DNA of 64,000 bases from JALZCH01 sp036387135 (lineage in GTDB: Bacteria; Acidobacteriota; Blastocatellia; Pyrinomonadales; Pyrinomonadaceae). The position numbers were made by a program, and so were the translations under genes. Under the pieces are notes generated by a model, which was not told where the DNA came from, did no database searches, and saw only the letters and a list, made by a program, of their open reading frames with translations. The DNA is taken from NCBI GenBank assembly GCA_036387135.1, contig DASVUH010000058.1, positions 41,510-105,509 of the forward strand, written 5' to 3'. Positions within the stretch are counted from its first letter, which is position 1, and each line of letters opens with the position of its first letter. Below, one piece after another: positions 54,676 through 63,783 of the stretch.

Positions 54676-55875
54676 TTAACCGAAAACGCTTTCCAGCTTT
54701 CCGCCGAAGATAAAATAAGCGACGTTCGGCGTGTCGTGCGAACGGTCGTAGCCGACAAGCTCGGCATAAGCTCGCCCTGAAACATCTGCATCGCCCGCTT
54801 TTCCCGAAACTTCGCAAGCGCCTTCCCAGTAAACAATCATCGTCGAGCCGCGCGTGTCGAGTTCCTGATTTTCCATTACGGGCGCAACGGTTAAATCGAG
54901 TCCGAGGCGCTCAACCGTAATTTGCCAGCCCGACGGATAAGTCGCGCCCGCCGGACTTTTCCAGAATCCGGTCGCTTCGATTTTAAAATCAGCGCTCGTC
55001 AAAGCCGTCGTCTCGCCGTTTTCGTCAATAAAAGTGCCGCTTGAAAATTCCGACGGGCGATGTTTGCTGTCTCGCAACTGATAACACATCAGCTCGCAAT
55101 TGTTGTCGAGCTGAATCGAAAACCAATCCCAGCCTTTCTGCCGTTCGGTCGCCGTCCAGGTGCCGAATTCCCTGTCCATCCACGCCGAGCCTGTGAAATG
55201 TTCGGTTTTGTCTTTGACGGTCAAATCGCCTTCGACCGCGATTCTGGTCAAGGAAAAATAACGCGAAGCCTCGCCTTCGTCTTTAAATGAAACCCCGCCT
55301 TTGCCGTTTAAAATCGGCTTTTTCTCCGGTTTCAAAGTCGCCTCGAAAACCGTGTCATCGCCGAGCGTCGCGCGCAAAATGTGAGCGCCGCCGGCTTCGC
55401 GGACTGACCAATCGCCGAGCCGAACGTAATAATGTTTTTCGCTGGCAGTTGCCGGAGATTCAAACAAACCGTTCGCCGATTTGCGATGCGCGTAGCGAAA
55501 TTTTTTGCGGTTAATGTCGGTCAAAGCGAAATGCGCGAAATAAATCGGGTTGCCGAAAAGGCGGAGCGGAACGACTCCGAATTTGTCCAAATCCGTGCGG
55601 CGTTTGAAAAAAACCAGCTCGAAACCGAATTTATTGCCCGCGTCGATTTCAAAATGCCCGGTGTAATACCACCATTCGGTTTGCGCGTTATGGTGCGCGT
55701 ACAAGTCGCGCGGCAAATCGAGCGGATCGTGTTCCGTGCCGTCGCGCAAAGATTCGGCTTTGCCGGTGAAAGTGTCCGCGACGGTTTCAAAAAAATCCGC
55801 CGCCGGTTTTTCGAGCGGTTTGATCAAATCCTCAAAAGTTTTCTGCAAATCGCGCCAAACGTCTTGCTCTGCCAT
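54676..55875 (-). CDS. CrtC-like lipocalin-family (carotenoid 1,2-hydratase-like) protein
   Basis: A 399-residue protein of the CrtC N-terminal lipocalin family. Marks are HHNAQTEWWYYTGHFEIDAG with FGFELVFFKRR near residue 85, IYFAHFALTDI, AWMDREFGTWTATE near 225 and GWDWFSIQLDNNCELMCYQLRD. The family includes carotenoid hydratases and AttH-like exported proteins. No signal peptide is evident and no carotenoid genes are nearby, so a role in carotenoid chemistry is uncertain. AGGGG precedes ATG 55875. Confidence 0.85.
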   Translation of the reverse strand: MAEQDVWRDLQKTFEDLIKPLEKPAADFFETVADTFTGKAESLRDGTEHDPLDLPRDLYAHHNAQTEWWYYTGHFEIDAGNKFGFELVFFKRRTDLDKFGVVPLRLFGNPIYFAHFALTDINRKKFRYAHRKSANGLFESPATASEKHYYVRLGDWSVREAGGAHILRATLGDDTVFEATLKPEKKPILNGKGGVSFKDEGEASRYFSLTRIAVEGDLTVKDKTEHFTGSAWMDREFGTWTATERQKGWDWFSIQLDNNCELMCYQLRDSKHRPSEFSSGTFIDENGETTALTSADFKIEATGFWKSPAGATYPSGWQITVERLGLDLTVAPVMENQELDTRGSTMIVYWEGACEVSGKAGDADVSGRAYAELVGYDRSHDTPNVAYFIFGGKLESVFG

Positions 55876-55954
55876 TGTAAAAATTCCCCTTGTTCCTGAA
55901 TGTTTTTATGATTTTAGCAATAACAAATCGGCGGGCGTTTTGGCAAAAGGCGTT

Positions 55955-56440
55955 TTAGAAATGAATAAAGCTTCCGAACCAGAGAATGAGAAAAGCGAAG
56001 ATGAGAACGATAATTGTGGCTAGAGCAAACCGCCAGGTCGGGTCAGACGAATGTTCTTCCCAGACATATTCGGTCGTTTGAACAACGCGGCGTCTGACGC
56101 GGCGATTTTTTTCGTTTTTTTCCTGCTCGCTTACCGGCTTGTCCGTCGGTTTTTCAGCAACCGCATTTTCCTCAACTCCGGTTACGGATTCGGGCAAAAC
56201 GGGCTGCGGAGTTTCCGTTTCGGCGACTTGCGAACCGGAGTTGTCGTTTGTCAGCGCAGCCCACTGATCTTCAAACTCTTTTGTTGTCGGCATGTCGGCG
56301 GAAGATTCTTTCGTTTTATAAACCACCGCCGATTCTTCCGGGTAAGGCTTTCCGCAGCGATGGCAAAACACCGCGCGCGGGCGCAGCGGAGCGGCGCACA
56401 TCGGGCAAAATCTGGTTGTTTCCGTCGAGGTCGCTTCCAT
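55955..56440 (-). CDS. zinc-ribbon protein with C-terminal membrane anchor
   Basis: A 161-residue protein: zinc ribbon with FCPMCAAPLRPRAVFCHRCG near residues 12-30, an acidic and Pro/Glu-rich linker, a basic patch (KNRRVRRRVV) and one C-terminal membrane span (FALATIIVLIFAFLILWFG). The function is unknown; it is a tail-anchored scaffold-like layout. The start ATG 56440 is only 5 nt from the 9-bp-period repeat at 56446, so no ribosome site is seen. Confidence 0.75.
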   Translation of the reverse strand: MEATSTETTRFCPMCAAPLRPRAVFCHRCGKPYPEESAVVYKTKESSADMPTTKEFEDQWAALTNDNSGSQVAETETPQPVLPESVTGVEENAVAEKPTDKPVSEQEKNEKNRRVRRRVVQTTEYVWEEHSSDPTWRFALATIIVLIFAFLILWFGSFIHF

Positions 56441-56445
56441 TCTTT

Positions 56446-56537
56446 AAGAGTCTAGCAAGTCCAGCGAGTCTGGCAAGTCAATGGAATTAGTTTTTGACTT
56501 GCCAGACTCGCTGGACTTTGCCAGTCTCGCTAGACTT
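56446..56537. repeat. 9-bp-period inverted repeat (AGTCTGGCA family)
   Basis: Core arms 56458-56481 and 56494-56517 are perfect 24-bp complements; outer parts continue imperfectly (to 56446 and 56537). Units AGTCTAGCA, AGTCCAGCG, AGTCTGGCA match the repeat at 29326. It contains the aldehyde dehydrogenase stop codon (56530-56532). Confidence 0.88.
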
Positions 56538-58284
56538 TTATAAATATTTCCGCCGGTTCTCCCATATCTCGCGCGGCGGGAGTGATGATTGTTTTCGCCG
56601 TGATGTAAATTTTCTCGTTTTTCTCCAAAGCATTTTTCACGTCGGTTTCGCTGACGAAATCAACCGTCGGCGGTTTCGCGCCGTTTGTTTTCGCTTCCGG
56701 TTTGGATATTTGATGAATAATTGTTTTTTGTCCGCCGTTCGTTGTCCGCTGCTCGTTGTTTGCCGGCGCTTTTTCCGCCGTTTGATCTGTTAATGTCGGT
56801 TGCGGAACGTTTAGAATTTCTTTTTGCCGCAAAAATTTATCAACAATCGCGGCGATTTCTTCACGCTTGATCTGCTGTTGCGGTTGTTGTGGAACATTAA
56901 CAATTTGCGGTTGATGACCAACGACCGGAGATTGGCGATTAATCGGCTTCGTCTCAAAAGCGACGCGCTTGAGGTCTAAGAGATGAAGCGGAGAAACGTT
57001 GTCCGAAGTGACGTTTCCGCCCCAAGAGCCGCAGCCCAGAGTCATCGAAGGCGACAAAGCGGTCGAAAAACCGATTGCGCCGTGCGTGGTCGGCGAATTG
57101 ACGACGATGCGCGAGGCAGGCATTGCCGCGCCGTAAGCGATTGCGGCATCACGATTTCTGGTGTGAACTCCGGCGGTGTGTCCCATTCCGCCGAATTGCA
57201 GAATTTCCAGACAGCGCTGCGCTCCCTGCTCGATTGAATCAACGACGAAAAATGCCAGCGTCGGCGACAGTTTCTCGATTGACCACGGAAATTCGCGCCC
57301 GACGCCGCCCGTTTCGGCAAGCAGACAGCGCGTTCCCGACGGAATAGAAACGCCCGCGAGATTTGCGATAAATTCGGCTGATTTGCCGACAATCTGTGGA
57401 TTCAAAGTGCGCTCGGGCGTGAGCAAAACTTGAGCGACTTTGTCGGCTTCATCCGCCGAAAGAAAATGTCCGCCCTGTTGTTTGAATTGCTCGCGCACCG
57501 CGTTCGCAATCGCCGATTCGACAACGACAGATTGCTCCGAAGCGCAAATCGTTCCGTTGTCAAAACAAGTTCCGGTCAAAACATCAGCGACAGCTTTGTT
57601 GACATCTGCGGTTTTTTCAATGAAAACCGGAACGTTTCCCGGTCCGACGCCAAAAGCGGGTTTCCCGGAAGAATAAGCCGCGCGCACCAAACCGAGTCCG
57701 CCGGTCGCTAAAATCACCGCCGTTTTGCGATGCCGCATCAAAGCGTTCGTGGCTTCGAGTGTTGTTTCTGTTAGACAGGCGAGCGCGTCGGGCGGCAAGC
57801 CTTCTTTGATCGCCGTTTCGCGGAGAACTCTAACCGTTTCCGCAATGCAGCGTTTTGCCGAAGGATGCGGCGACATCACAATCGCGTTGCGGGATTTGAT
57901 GGCGATTAAGGCTTTAAAAATCGCGGTCGAAGTCGGATTTGTCGAAGGAATGATTCCGGCGACAACGCCGCGCGGGCTGGCGATTTCAACCACGTCTTTG
58001 GTTTCCGAAACAATGCCGACCGTTTTTAAGTTTTTGAAATAATTCCAAACGTCTTCCGCCGCGAAACGATTTTTCTCGCGTTTGTCGTCCGGTTTCCCGA
58101 ACCCGGTTTCCTCGCAAGCCATCGCGCCCAAACGCGCGGCTTCAGCGAGCGCAACGCGCGACATCGCCGCGCAAATGCGGTCAACCTGCTCTTGAGAAAA
58201 ACGCGCCAAAACCAGCCCGGCGGCGTGCGCCGCCACGACCGCCGCTTCGGCTTGCTGAACGGAGATTGATTCGCTGTCGCTCAT
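56530..58284 (-). CDS. microcompartment-type acylating aldehyde dehydrogenase with C-terminal extension
   Basis: A 584-residue protein. Residues 1-450 are a CoA-acylating aldehyde dehydrogenase of the EutE/PduP type: PRGVVAGIIPSTNPTSTAIF near 104, ATGGLGLVRAAYSSGKPAFG near 195, catalytic cysteine in DNGTICASEQSVVVE near 246, LSPSMTLGCGSWGGNVTSDN near 415. A Pro/Gln-rich linker then carries an amphipathic segment (KREEIAAIVDKFLRQKEIL, about 472-490) like a microcompartment encapsulation peptide, and the tail has ITPAARDMGEPAEIF. The BMC shell gene lies 65 nt upstream. The linker includes heptad-repeat sequence. Confidence 0.9.
   Translation of the reverse strand: MSDSESISVQQAEAAVVAAHAAGLVLARFSQEQVDRICAAMSRVALAEAARLGAMACEETGFGKPDDKREKNRFAAEDVWNYFKNLKTVGIVSETKDVVEIASPRGVVAGIIPSTNPTSTAIFKALIAIKSRNAIVMSPHPSAKRCIAETVRVLRETAIKEGLPPDALACLTETTLEATNALMRHRKTAVILATGGLGLVRAAYSSGKPAFGVGPGNVPVFIEKTADVNKAVADVLTGTCFDNGTICASEQSVVVESAIANAVREQFKQQGGHFLSADEADKVAQVLLTPERTLNPQIVGKSAEFIANLAGVSIPSGTRCLLAETGGVGREFPWSIEKLSPTLAFFVVDSIEQGAQRCLEILQFGGMGHTAGVHTRNRDAAIAYGAAMPASRIVVNSPTTHGAIGFSTALSPSMTLGCGSWGGNVTSDNVSPLHLLDLKRVAFETKPINRQSPVVGHQPQIVNVPQQPQQQIKREEIAAIVDKFLRQKEILNVPQPTLTDQTAEKAPANNEQRTTNGGQKTIIHQISKPEAKTNGAKPPTVDFVSETDVKNALEKNEKIYITAKTIITPAARDMGEPAEIFIKV
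56730..56764. repeat. degenerate heptads inside the aldehyde dehydrogenase linker
   Basis: Five consecutive 7-mers on the plus strand (GTCCGCC, GTTCGTT, GTCCGCT, GCTCGTT, GTTTGCC) coincide with the linker residues ANNEQRTTNGGQ. Less exact than the prmC case. Confidence 0.5.
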
Positions 58285-58299
58285 CTTTTTGCGACGCGG

Positions 58300-58359
58300 A
58301 GAAAGGGAGACGCGGGGATTTTAAATTTGATTTTTCCCGCTTCACCGCTTTACCGCGTC
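58300..58359. repeat. imperfect inverted repeat between BMC and aldehyde dehydrogenase genes
   Basis: GACGCGGAG...GACGCGGGGA on the left is loosely complementary to CCCGCTTCACCGCTTTACCGC on the right, which has an 8-bp period. It covers the BMC stop codon (58350-58352). Related in style to the repeat at 1177. Confidence 0.5.
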
Positions 58360-58754
58360 CTGTTTTTGGTAGTGTCGCGATTAGCCGGAACGTTGGCTTC
58401 TTCGCCCGGATTTCCCGCGCTAAGTTGTCCGGCAGAACCGCCTTGAATGGCGCGTTCGTCGGGGCTGTAGCCTGTTCGCCCGTTTTTCGGCAGCACGCGC
58501 TCGACTTCGCCGTGCGGACGCGGAATAACGTGAACCGAAATCAATTCGCCGACTCTACGAGCCGCTGCAGCTCCGGCATCAGTCGCCGCTTTGACCGCGC
58601 CGACATCGCCGCGCACGAAAATCGTCACATAGCCTGCGCCGATATATTCTTTGCCGAGAAGCTGGACGTTTGCGGCTTTGACCATTGCGTCAGCCGCTTC
58701 GACCGCTCCGACAAATCCTTTTGTTTCAACCATTCCGAGTGCTTCGAGTGCCAT
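58350..58754 (-). CDS. BMC-H bacterial microcompartment shell protein
   Basis: A 134-residue protein with one BMC domain (residues 3-86): ALEALGMVETKGFVGAVEAA, KAANVQLLGKEYIGAGYVTI, VRGDVGAVKAATDAGAAAA and HVIPRPHGEVERVLP, typical of EutM/PduA hexamers that tile the shell. A 45-residue Gly/Asn/Arg-rich tail follows (GYSPDERAIQGGSAGQL). No BMC-P pentamer or BMC-T gene is in the window. The aldehyde dehydrogenase gene follows 65 nt downstream, almost certainly as one unit. The start is weakly supported (AAAAAG before ATG). Confidence 0.93.
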   Translation of the reverse strand: MALEALGMVETKGFVGAVEAADAMVKAANVQLLGKEYIGAGYVTIFVRGDVGAVKAATDAGAAAARRVGELISVHVIPRPHGEVERVLPKNGRTGYSPDERAIQGGSAGQLSAGNPGEEANVPANRDTTKNRTR

Positions 58755-58862
58755 CTTTTTGTTTAATCCTCGTTTTTAACTTTAGCCCTAAATGTAAGAA
58801 TACGATTCTAGAAGTTAGTTTCAGAAACGTACAACAGCAAACACTAAAGTTCAAGCCCGCAG

Positions 58863-58939
58863 AACGGAGAACTGAAAACTGAGAGCGGAGAACAATTTTC
58901 AGTTTTTGGTTCTCCGCTCTCAGTTTTCAGTTCTCCGTT
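58863..58939. repeat. heptad repeat, perfect 31-bp inverted pair
   Basis: Arms 58863-58893 and 58909-58939 are exact complements. The right arm reads TTCTCCG, CTCTCAG, TTTTCAG, TTCTCCG. A near-consensus promoter begins 7 nt downstream. Confidence 0.93.
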
Positions 58940-58945
58940 AAACAA

Positions 58946-58974
58946 TTGACAAGTCTTTTGGCGAAAGCTATATT
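58946..58974 (+). promoter_or_regulatory. sigma-70 type promoter for the RodZ-like gene
   Basis: TTGACA (58946-58951), exactly 17 bp, TATATT (58969-58974). It lies 160 nt before ATG 59135, leaving a sizeable leader. Confidence 0.7.
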
Positions 58975-59134
58975 GCGAGTAATTCAGCCTTTTACGCGGA
59001 TGAATTTGACATTAGAAATTGAGGCGGCGGCAAACAGCCTCAAATAATGTTAGACTATTCAGCAATTGAAGAGCTGAAAAAAAGGGGCAAACTTTACAGG
59101 CTCGAAAAAATTTCCCCGTCAGCCGAACCGAAAA

Positions 59135-59914
59135 ATGGCAACACTTGGCGAAAAATTGCGAGAAGCGCGCGAGGCGCACGGCTACACTTTGCGGGAAGTC
59201 GCCGATAACACGCGCATTTCCGTCCGTCATCTCGAAGCCATCGAAGCTGACGATTACAGACCGCTGCCCGGCGGCGTTTTTAACAAAGGTTTTATCAAAG
59301 CCTTTGCTCGTTATGTAGGCGTTGACGAAAACGAGGCTTTGAGCGATTACATACGGCAGGTTAATCAGCAGGGAAGTACCGCTGATGATGAAGCACCGAT
59401 TACGCGCCGACACGAAGTTTTCGTCGGCGACGAACCGCGCCGCCCGTTTTTAACCGTAGTTATGGCGCTGATAATTTTAGGTTTGCTGACTTGGGGCGTT
59501 TATGCCGGTTTGCAGTGGTATCAAAACAGAGGGAACCAAACCGCCGCGGCTGTGTCGCCGACTCCGACGCCGGGGGGAAATTCAAACGTCGCCGTAACGC
59601 CGACTCCGACACCGGCTATTTCCGCCACAGATGGTTTGAAAGTGCAAATAAAAGCCGACAAGCAGGATGTTCCAATTACGCCTATTATTGACGGCAAGCC
59701 GCAAGCTCCGGTCAGCTTAAAACCGGGCGAATCGCGCACTTTTGACGCAACTCAATCATTCAAATTGCAATACTCCAAATATCGCGTCGGAGAATTGCAG
59801 ATGACAATTAACGGACAGCCGGCTAAAGTTCCGACAACGTCGAGCAATCCGAAGCTCAGAAATAATATCGAGTTTGAGGTTAACGCGAACAACTTAGCGC
59901 AGTATTTTCAGTAG
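59135..59914 (+). CDS. RodZ-like helix-turn-helix membrane protein
   Basis: A 259-residue protein: N-terminal HTH_25 domain (GEKLREAREAHGYTLREVAD and ISVRHLEAIEADDYRPLPGG), a membrane span (TVVMALIILGLLTWGVYAGL, about 108-127), a Thr/Pro-rich linker and a C-terminal DUF4115-like beta domain (LKPGESRTFDATQSFKLQYS). This is the RodZ layout, a cytoskeletal partner of MreB in rod shape. No mre genes lie nearby. A strong promoter is at 58946. Confidence 0.87.
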   Translation: MATLGEKLREAREAHGYTLREVADNTRISVRHLEAIEADDYRPLPGGVFNKGFIKAFARYVGVDENEALSDYIRQVNQQGSTADDEAPITRRHEVFVGDEPRRPFLTVVMALIILGLLTWGVYAGLQWYQNRGNQTAAAVSPTPTPGGNSNVAVTPTPTPAISATDGLKVQIKADKQDVPITPIIDGKPQAPVSLKPGESRTFDATQSFKLQYSKYRVGELQMTINGQPAKVPTTSSNPKLRNNIEFEVNANNLAQYFQ

Positions 59915-59932
59915 AGTGAGTTTCAAAATCCG

Positions 59933-59985
59933 AAATCCAAAGCCCGAAGTCATAATGCGAAAGTGTGACTTCGGGCTTTGGATTT
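59933..59985. repeat. heptad repeat, 20-bp perfect inverted pair
   Basis: Arms 59933-59952 and 59966-59985 are exact complements. The left side reads AAATCCG, AAATCCA, AAGCCCG, AAGTCAT in 7-mers. It lies between the RodZ-like gene and guaB, 16 nt before the guaB start. Confidence 0.88.
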
Positions 59986-60001
59986 TAGACTATAAAGAGT
60001 T

Positions 60002-61468
60002 ATGCAAATAAATGAAATTCAGGAAGGTTTGACTTTCGACGACGTTTTGCTTGTTCCGGCTTATTCGGAAATTCTGCCGCACGAAGCAGATACTTCGACG
60101 CAGTTTACCAGAAATATCCGCCTTAATATTCCGCTCTGCTCGTCGGCGATGGACACCGTGACCGAAGCCGCGCTTGCTATTGCGCTCGCACAGCAAGGCG
60201 GAATCGGCGTTGTGCATAAAAATCTGTCAATCGAGCGCCAAGCCGAGGAAGTTGACAAAGTAAAACGCTCCGAATCGGGAATGATCGTTGATCCGGTGAC
60301 GATTTTCCCCGATAGAACCGTCGCCGAAGCTCTCCAAATTATGGAGCATTACAAGATTTCCGGCGTTCCGGTCGTTGATTCAGAAGGGCATCTCGTCGGA
60401 ATCATCACCAACCGCGATTTGCGTTTTGAAACCCGCTTTGAAATTCCGGTTTCCGAAGTAATGACCCCGCAGCCGCTCGTGACGGTTCCGGTCGGGACGA
60501 CTCTCGAAGAAGCAAAAGCCGTTTTACAGCGCCATCGCATTGAAAAGCTGCTCGTCGTTGACAGCGAAAAACATTTAAAAGGCTTAATCACGGTCAAAGA
60601 CATTCAAAAAGCGATTCGCTATCCGCTCGCGGCAAAAGACGAGCTGGGCAGATTGCGCGTCGCGGCGGCAATCGGCGCGACGGGAGATTTCCGCGAACGC
60701 GCCGCCGAACTCGTCAAATCGCGTGTTGACTGTATCGTGATTGACACAGCACACGGTCATTCGTCGCGCGTTCTGGAAGCCATTAAAACAATCAAACGCG
60801 ATTTCCCCGAAATGCAGCTCGTTGCCGGAAATGTCGGGACTTTTGAAGGAACGCAGGCGTTGATTGAAGCCGGGGTTGATGCGGTCAAAGTCGGAATCGG
60901 TCCCGGTTCGATTTGCACCACGCGAGTTGTCACAGGCGCGGGCGTTCCGCAAATTACGGCAGTCACGGAATGCGTCCGAGCGGCGAAAGACAGGGGAGTT
61001 CCGATAATTGCCGACGGCGGCATTAAATATTCGGGCGATTTCGTCAAAGCGATTGCTTCGGGCGCAGATTCGGTGATGATCGGCTCGCTCTTTGCAGGTG
61101 TTGAAGAATCGCCCGGCGAGACGATTTTGTATCAGGGCAGAACTTTTAAATCGTATCGAGGAATGGGTTCAATCGGCGCGATGCGAAAAGGCTCGAAAGA
61201 CCGTTACGGGCAGGAAGGCACGATTTCCGAACAAAAGCTCGTCCCGGAAGGAATTGAAGGGCGTGTGCCGTACAAAGGAACGCTCGCCGATATGGTCACG
61301 CAGCTCGTCGGCGGCTTGCGTTCGGGAATGGGTTATACGGGCTGCCGCAGCATCAGAGAATTACGGGAAAACGCGAAATTCGTTCGCATCACATCGGCAG
61401 GCTTGCGCGAATCGCACGTTCACGACGTGATTATCACGAAAGAAGCGCCGAATTATCGTATAGAGTAA
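60002..61468 (+). CDS. guaB: inosine-5'-monophosphate dehydrogenase
   Basis: A 488-residue enzyme that oxidises IMP to XMP in guanine nucleotide synthesis. TIM barrel with two CBS domains (about 95-205: VDPVTIFPDRTVAEALQIME and VSEVMTPQPLVTV). The catalytic cysteine loop is GIGPGSICTTRVVTGAGVPQ near 300; IADGGIKYSGDFVKAIASGA and the flap YRGMGSIGAM with EGIEGRVPYKG follow. Full length. Only AGAG is seen as a ribosome site, after a heptad repeat. Confidence 0.97.
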   Translation: MQINEIQEGLTFDDVLLVPAYSEILPHEADTSTQFTRNIRLNIPLCSSAMDTVTEAALAIALAQQGGIGVVHKNLSIERQAEEVDKVKRSESGMIVDPVTIFPDRTVAEALQIMEHYKISGVPVVDSEGHLVGIITNRDLRFETRFEIPVSEVMTPQPLVTVPVGTTLEEAKAVLQRHRIEKLLVVDSEKHLKGLITVKDIQKAIRYPLAAKDELGRLRVAAAIGATGDFRERAAELVKSRVDCIVIDTAHGHSSRVLEAIKTIKRDFPEMQLVAGNVGTFEGTQALIEAGVDAVKVGIGPGSICTTRVVTGAGVPQITAVTECVRAAKDRGVPIIADGGIKYSGDFVKAIASGADSVMIGSLFAGVEESPGETILYQGRTFKSYRGMGSIGAMRKGSKDRYGQEGTISEQKLVPEGIEGRVPYKGTLADMVTQLVGGLRSGMGYTGCRSIRELRENAKFVRITSAGLRESHVHDVIITKEAPNYRIE

Positions 61469-61588
61469 GATAGAACGGCTGTAAAATTTATCACGTAAGT
61501 ACAAAACTTTAGATTTATTTAACATCAAATTGGAGTTGGGACAATCTCCTCAATCCGATTTATAGAATCAAAAGGAATTCAAGCAGAT

Positions 61589-63766
61589 ATGCGTTTTAAA
61601 AACTTTCGTTTCGGAGCGGCGGCTCTGTCTTTGCTGCTCGTTTTGTCGCAATTTACGCCGTTCGTCCTCGCGGACGAAGGGATGTTTATGCCCGACAAAA
61701 TTACGACTTTAAATCTTCCGAAAAGGGGTTTAAAAATTAAACCCGAAGACATTTACAACCCGAACGGCGGCGGTTTATCCGAAGCCGTCATCCGGCTTTC
61801 AATCGGCTGCACGGGCGAATTTGTTTCGCCCGACGGGTTGATTTTAACGAATCATCACTGCGGTTATGACGCGCTCGTCGCAGCTTCGACGCCGCAGGCG
61901 AATTACGGCGAAGTCGGTTACAAAGCCGACAGCCGCGCGCAGGAATTGCCCGCCAAAGGCTACGGTGTCACGCTCACTTTGAAATCGCAGGACGTAACCA
62001 ACGAAGTGACAAACGGCATCACCGCCGCTTACGGAACACCGGAGCGCGCCGCCGCTGTTCGCACGCGGATTCAGGAATTGGAAAAAGCCGATCAGGCGAC
62101 AGCCGGAAAAGATGTCGTAGTTCGTATTCAACCGATGAACGACGGCGCGTTTTATTACAAATTTCATTATTTGACCGTCAAAGACATTCGCATCGCTTAT
62201 GCGCCGCCCAAATCAATCGGCTTTTTCGGCGGCGACCCGGACAATTTTGAATGGACGCGGCACGCCGGAGATTTCACGTTTATGCGCGCTTACGTCGCGC
62301 CGGACGGTTCTGCCGCCGAATATTCGACCGCCAATGTTCCTTTTAAACCGAAAAAATATTTGACCGTTTCGACCGAGCCGATCCGGGAAAACGATTTTCA
62401 ATTCGTTTTAGGCTATCCGGGCGGGACGACACGTTACCGCGAAAGCTGGTCGGTCGCCTACAATCAGGACGTTCGCCTTCCGTTTTACGTTGATTATTTC
62501 GACGCGCAAATCGCCGCTTATGAAGAAGCCGGGCGCGCGAACGAAGAAAAGCACGTCAAATATCAAAGCGAGATTTTCTCCATCGCCAACAGCCGCAAAG
62601 CGTTTGACGGCGGAGTCGTGGCAATGCGCCGCGCTGATGTGGTCGCGCAAAAACGCGCCGACGAACAGCGTTTTGTCCAATGGATTAGCGCCGATCCGGC
62701 GCGCAAAGCCAGATACGCCGGAGTTTTACAAAATCTTCAACGCGCTTACACGACCGAAATCGCGCCTTCTCAGCGCTCGTTTATGCTCCAGCTTTTGCCG
62801 AACGGACGAAGCAATTGGCAAATCGCTTTGCTGGCGGCTTTGGCTGCTCTTGAACGCGAAAAACCGGAAGCGCAGCGCAACCCGCAAATCATTGGCGGAG
62901 CCACGCAATTAAAGACAAATCTCGATGAAGCTCTGAAAGAGCGCGAGGCGATTTTAGACCGAAACACGCTGGCGTTTTTCCTGCGCCGCGCAGATTTGCT
63001 GCCCGCAAATCAACGCATTGCCGCTTTCGACAAACGCTTTGCCAATCTGCAAGGCGACGCGCGCCGCAAAGCGGAGGACGATTTCGTGGGCGTAGCGACC
63101 GAAGGAAAATATGCTGCTGCTTCCGGGCTTGCGCCGCTTTTCGAGATGAGCGCCGATCAGATGCGAAATTCGGGCGATACTTTTGTTCAAACACTGCTTG
63201 ATTTGGCAACCGAAGTGCAAAGAGTTCAGACAAGTACATTGCAGTTTAACCAGCTCGTAACCGCTACGCGCCCGCTTTATTTGCAGGGAATAAGCGAAAT
63301 GAAAGCCATAACGCCGTACCCGGACGCCAATTCGACTCAGCGTTTCACCTACGGCTATGTCAAAGGCTACAGCCCGCGCGAAGCGATTTCGTATTCGCCT
63401 TTTACCACTTTAGCGGGCGTGTTTGAAAAAGACACCGGGCGCGAACCGTTTAACGCTCCGGCGAAATTGCGCGAATTGTGGCAGCGCAAAGATTACGGCA
63501 ATTACGCTGTAAACGGCGAAATTCCGGTTAATTTCTTAAACACGACCGACATTATCGGCGGAAATTCCGGTTCGCCCGTCTTAAACGCGCGCGGCGAACA
63601 GGTCGGAATTGTTTTCGACGGCAATTACGAAGGACTCGGAAACGACTTCTTCGTTAATCCGGCTTTGGGCAGAACCATTGCGGTTGATATTCGCTACGTA
63701 ATGTTTGTCACCGACAAATTAGGCGGCGCAGGCTGGATTGTGAATGAAATGAACGTCAAGAAATAA
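61589..63766 (+). CDS. exported S46-family dipeptidyl-peptidase (DPP7/DPP11-like)
   Basis: A 725-residue serine peptidase with a signal peptide (residues 1-29, ending VLADEG). The chymotrypsin-like triad of S46: histidine in TNHHCGYDALVA near 90, aspartate in GGDPDNFEWTRHAGDF near 214, serine in GGNSGSPVLNARGEQVGIVF near 654. N-terminal MFMPDKITTLNLPKRGL matches the family. These enzymes remove dipeptides from oligopeptides in the periplasm. No in-window partner. Confidence 0.93.
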   Translation: MRFKNFRFGAAALSLLLVLSQFTPFVLADEGMFMPDKITTLNLPKRGLKIKPEDIYNPNGGGLSEAVIRLSIGCTGEFVSPDGLILTNHHCGYDALVAASTPQANYGEVGYKADSRAQELPAKGYGVTLTLKSQDVTNEVTNGITAAYGTPERAAAVRTRIQELEKADQATAGKDVVVRIQPMNDGAFYYKFHYLTVKDIRIAYAPPKSIGFFGGDPDNFEWTRHAGDFTFMRAYVAPDGSAAEYSTANVPFKPKKYLTVSTEPIRENDFQFVLGYPGGTTRYRESWSVAYNQDVRLPFYVDYFDAQIAAYEEAGRANEEKHVKYQSEIFSIANSRKAFDGGVVAMRRADVVAQKRADEQRFVQWISADPARKARYAGVLQNLQRAYTTEIAPSQRSFMLQLLPNGRSNWQIALLAALAALEREKPEAQRNPQIIGGATQLKTNLDEALKEREAILDRNTLAFFLRRADLLPANQRIAAFDKRFANLQGDARRKAEDDFVGVATEGKYAAASGLAPLFEMSADQMRNSGDTFVQTLLDLATEVQRVQTSTLQFNQLVTATRPLYLQGISEMKAITPYPDANSTQRFTYGYVKGYSPREAISYSPFTTLAGVFEKDTGREPFNAPAKLRELWQRKDYGNYAVNGEIPVNFLNTTDIIGGNSGSPVLNARGEQVGIVFDGNYEGLGNDFFVNPALGRTIAVDIRYVMFVTDKLGGAGWIVNEMNVKK

Positions 63767-63783
63767 CCTGTGATATTTGAAAT

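Noticed and set aside
58863..58939. Heptad hairpins considered as intrinsic terminators
   Set aside because: No T-run follows the stems and several lie before start codons; true terminators with T-runs are found elsewhere.
59047..59211. Possible leader peptide before the RodZ-like gene
   Set aside because: Open frame overlaps the gene start but has no ribosome site or conserved feature; kept only as an idea.
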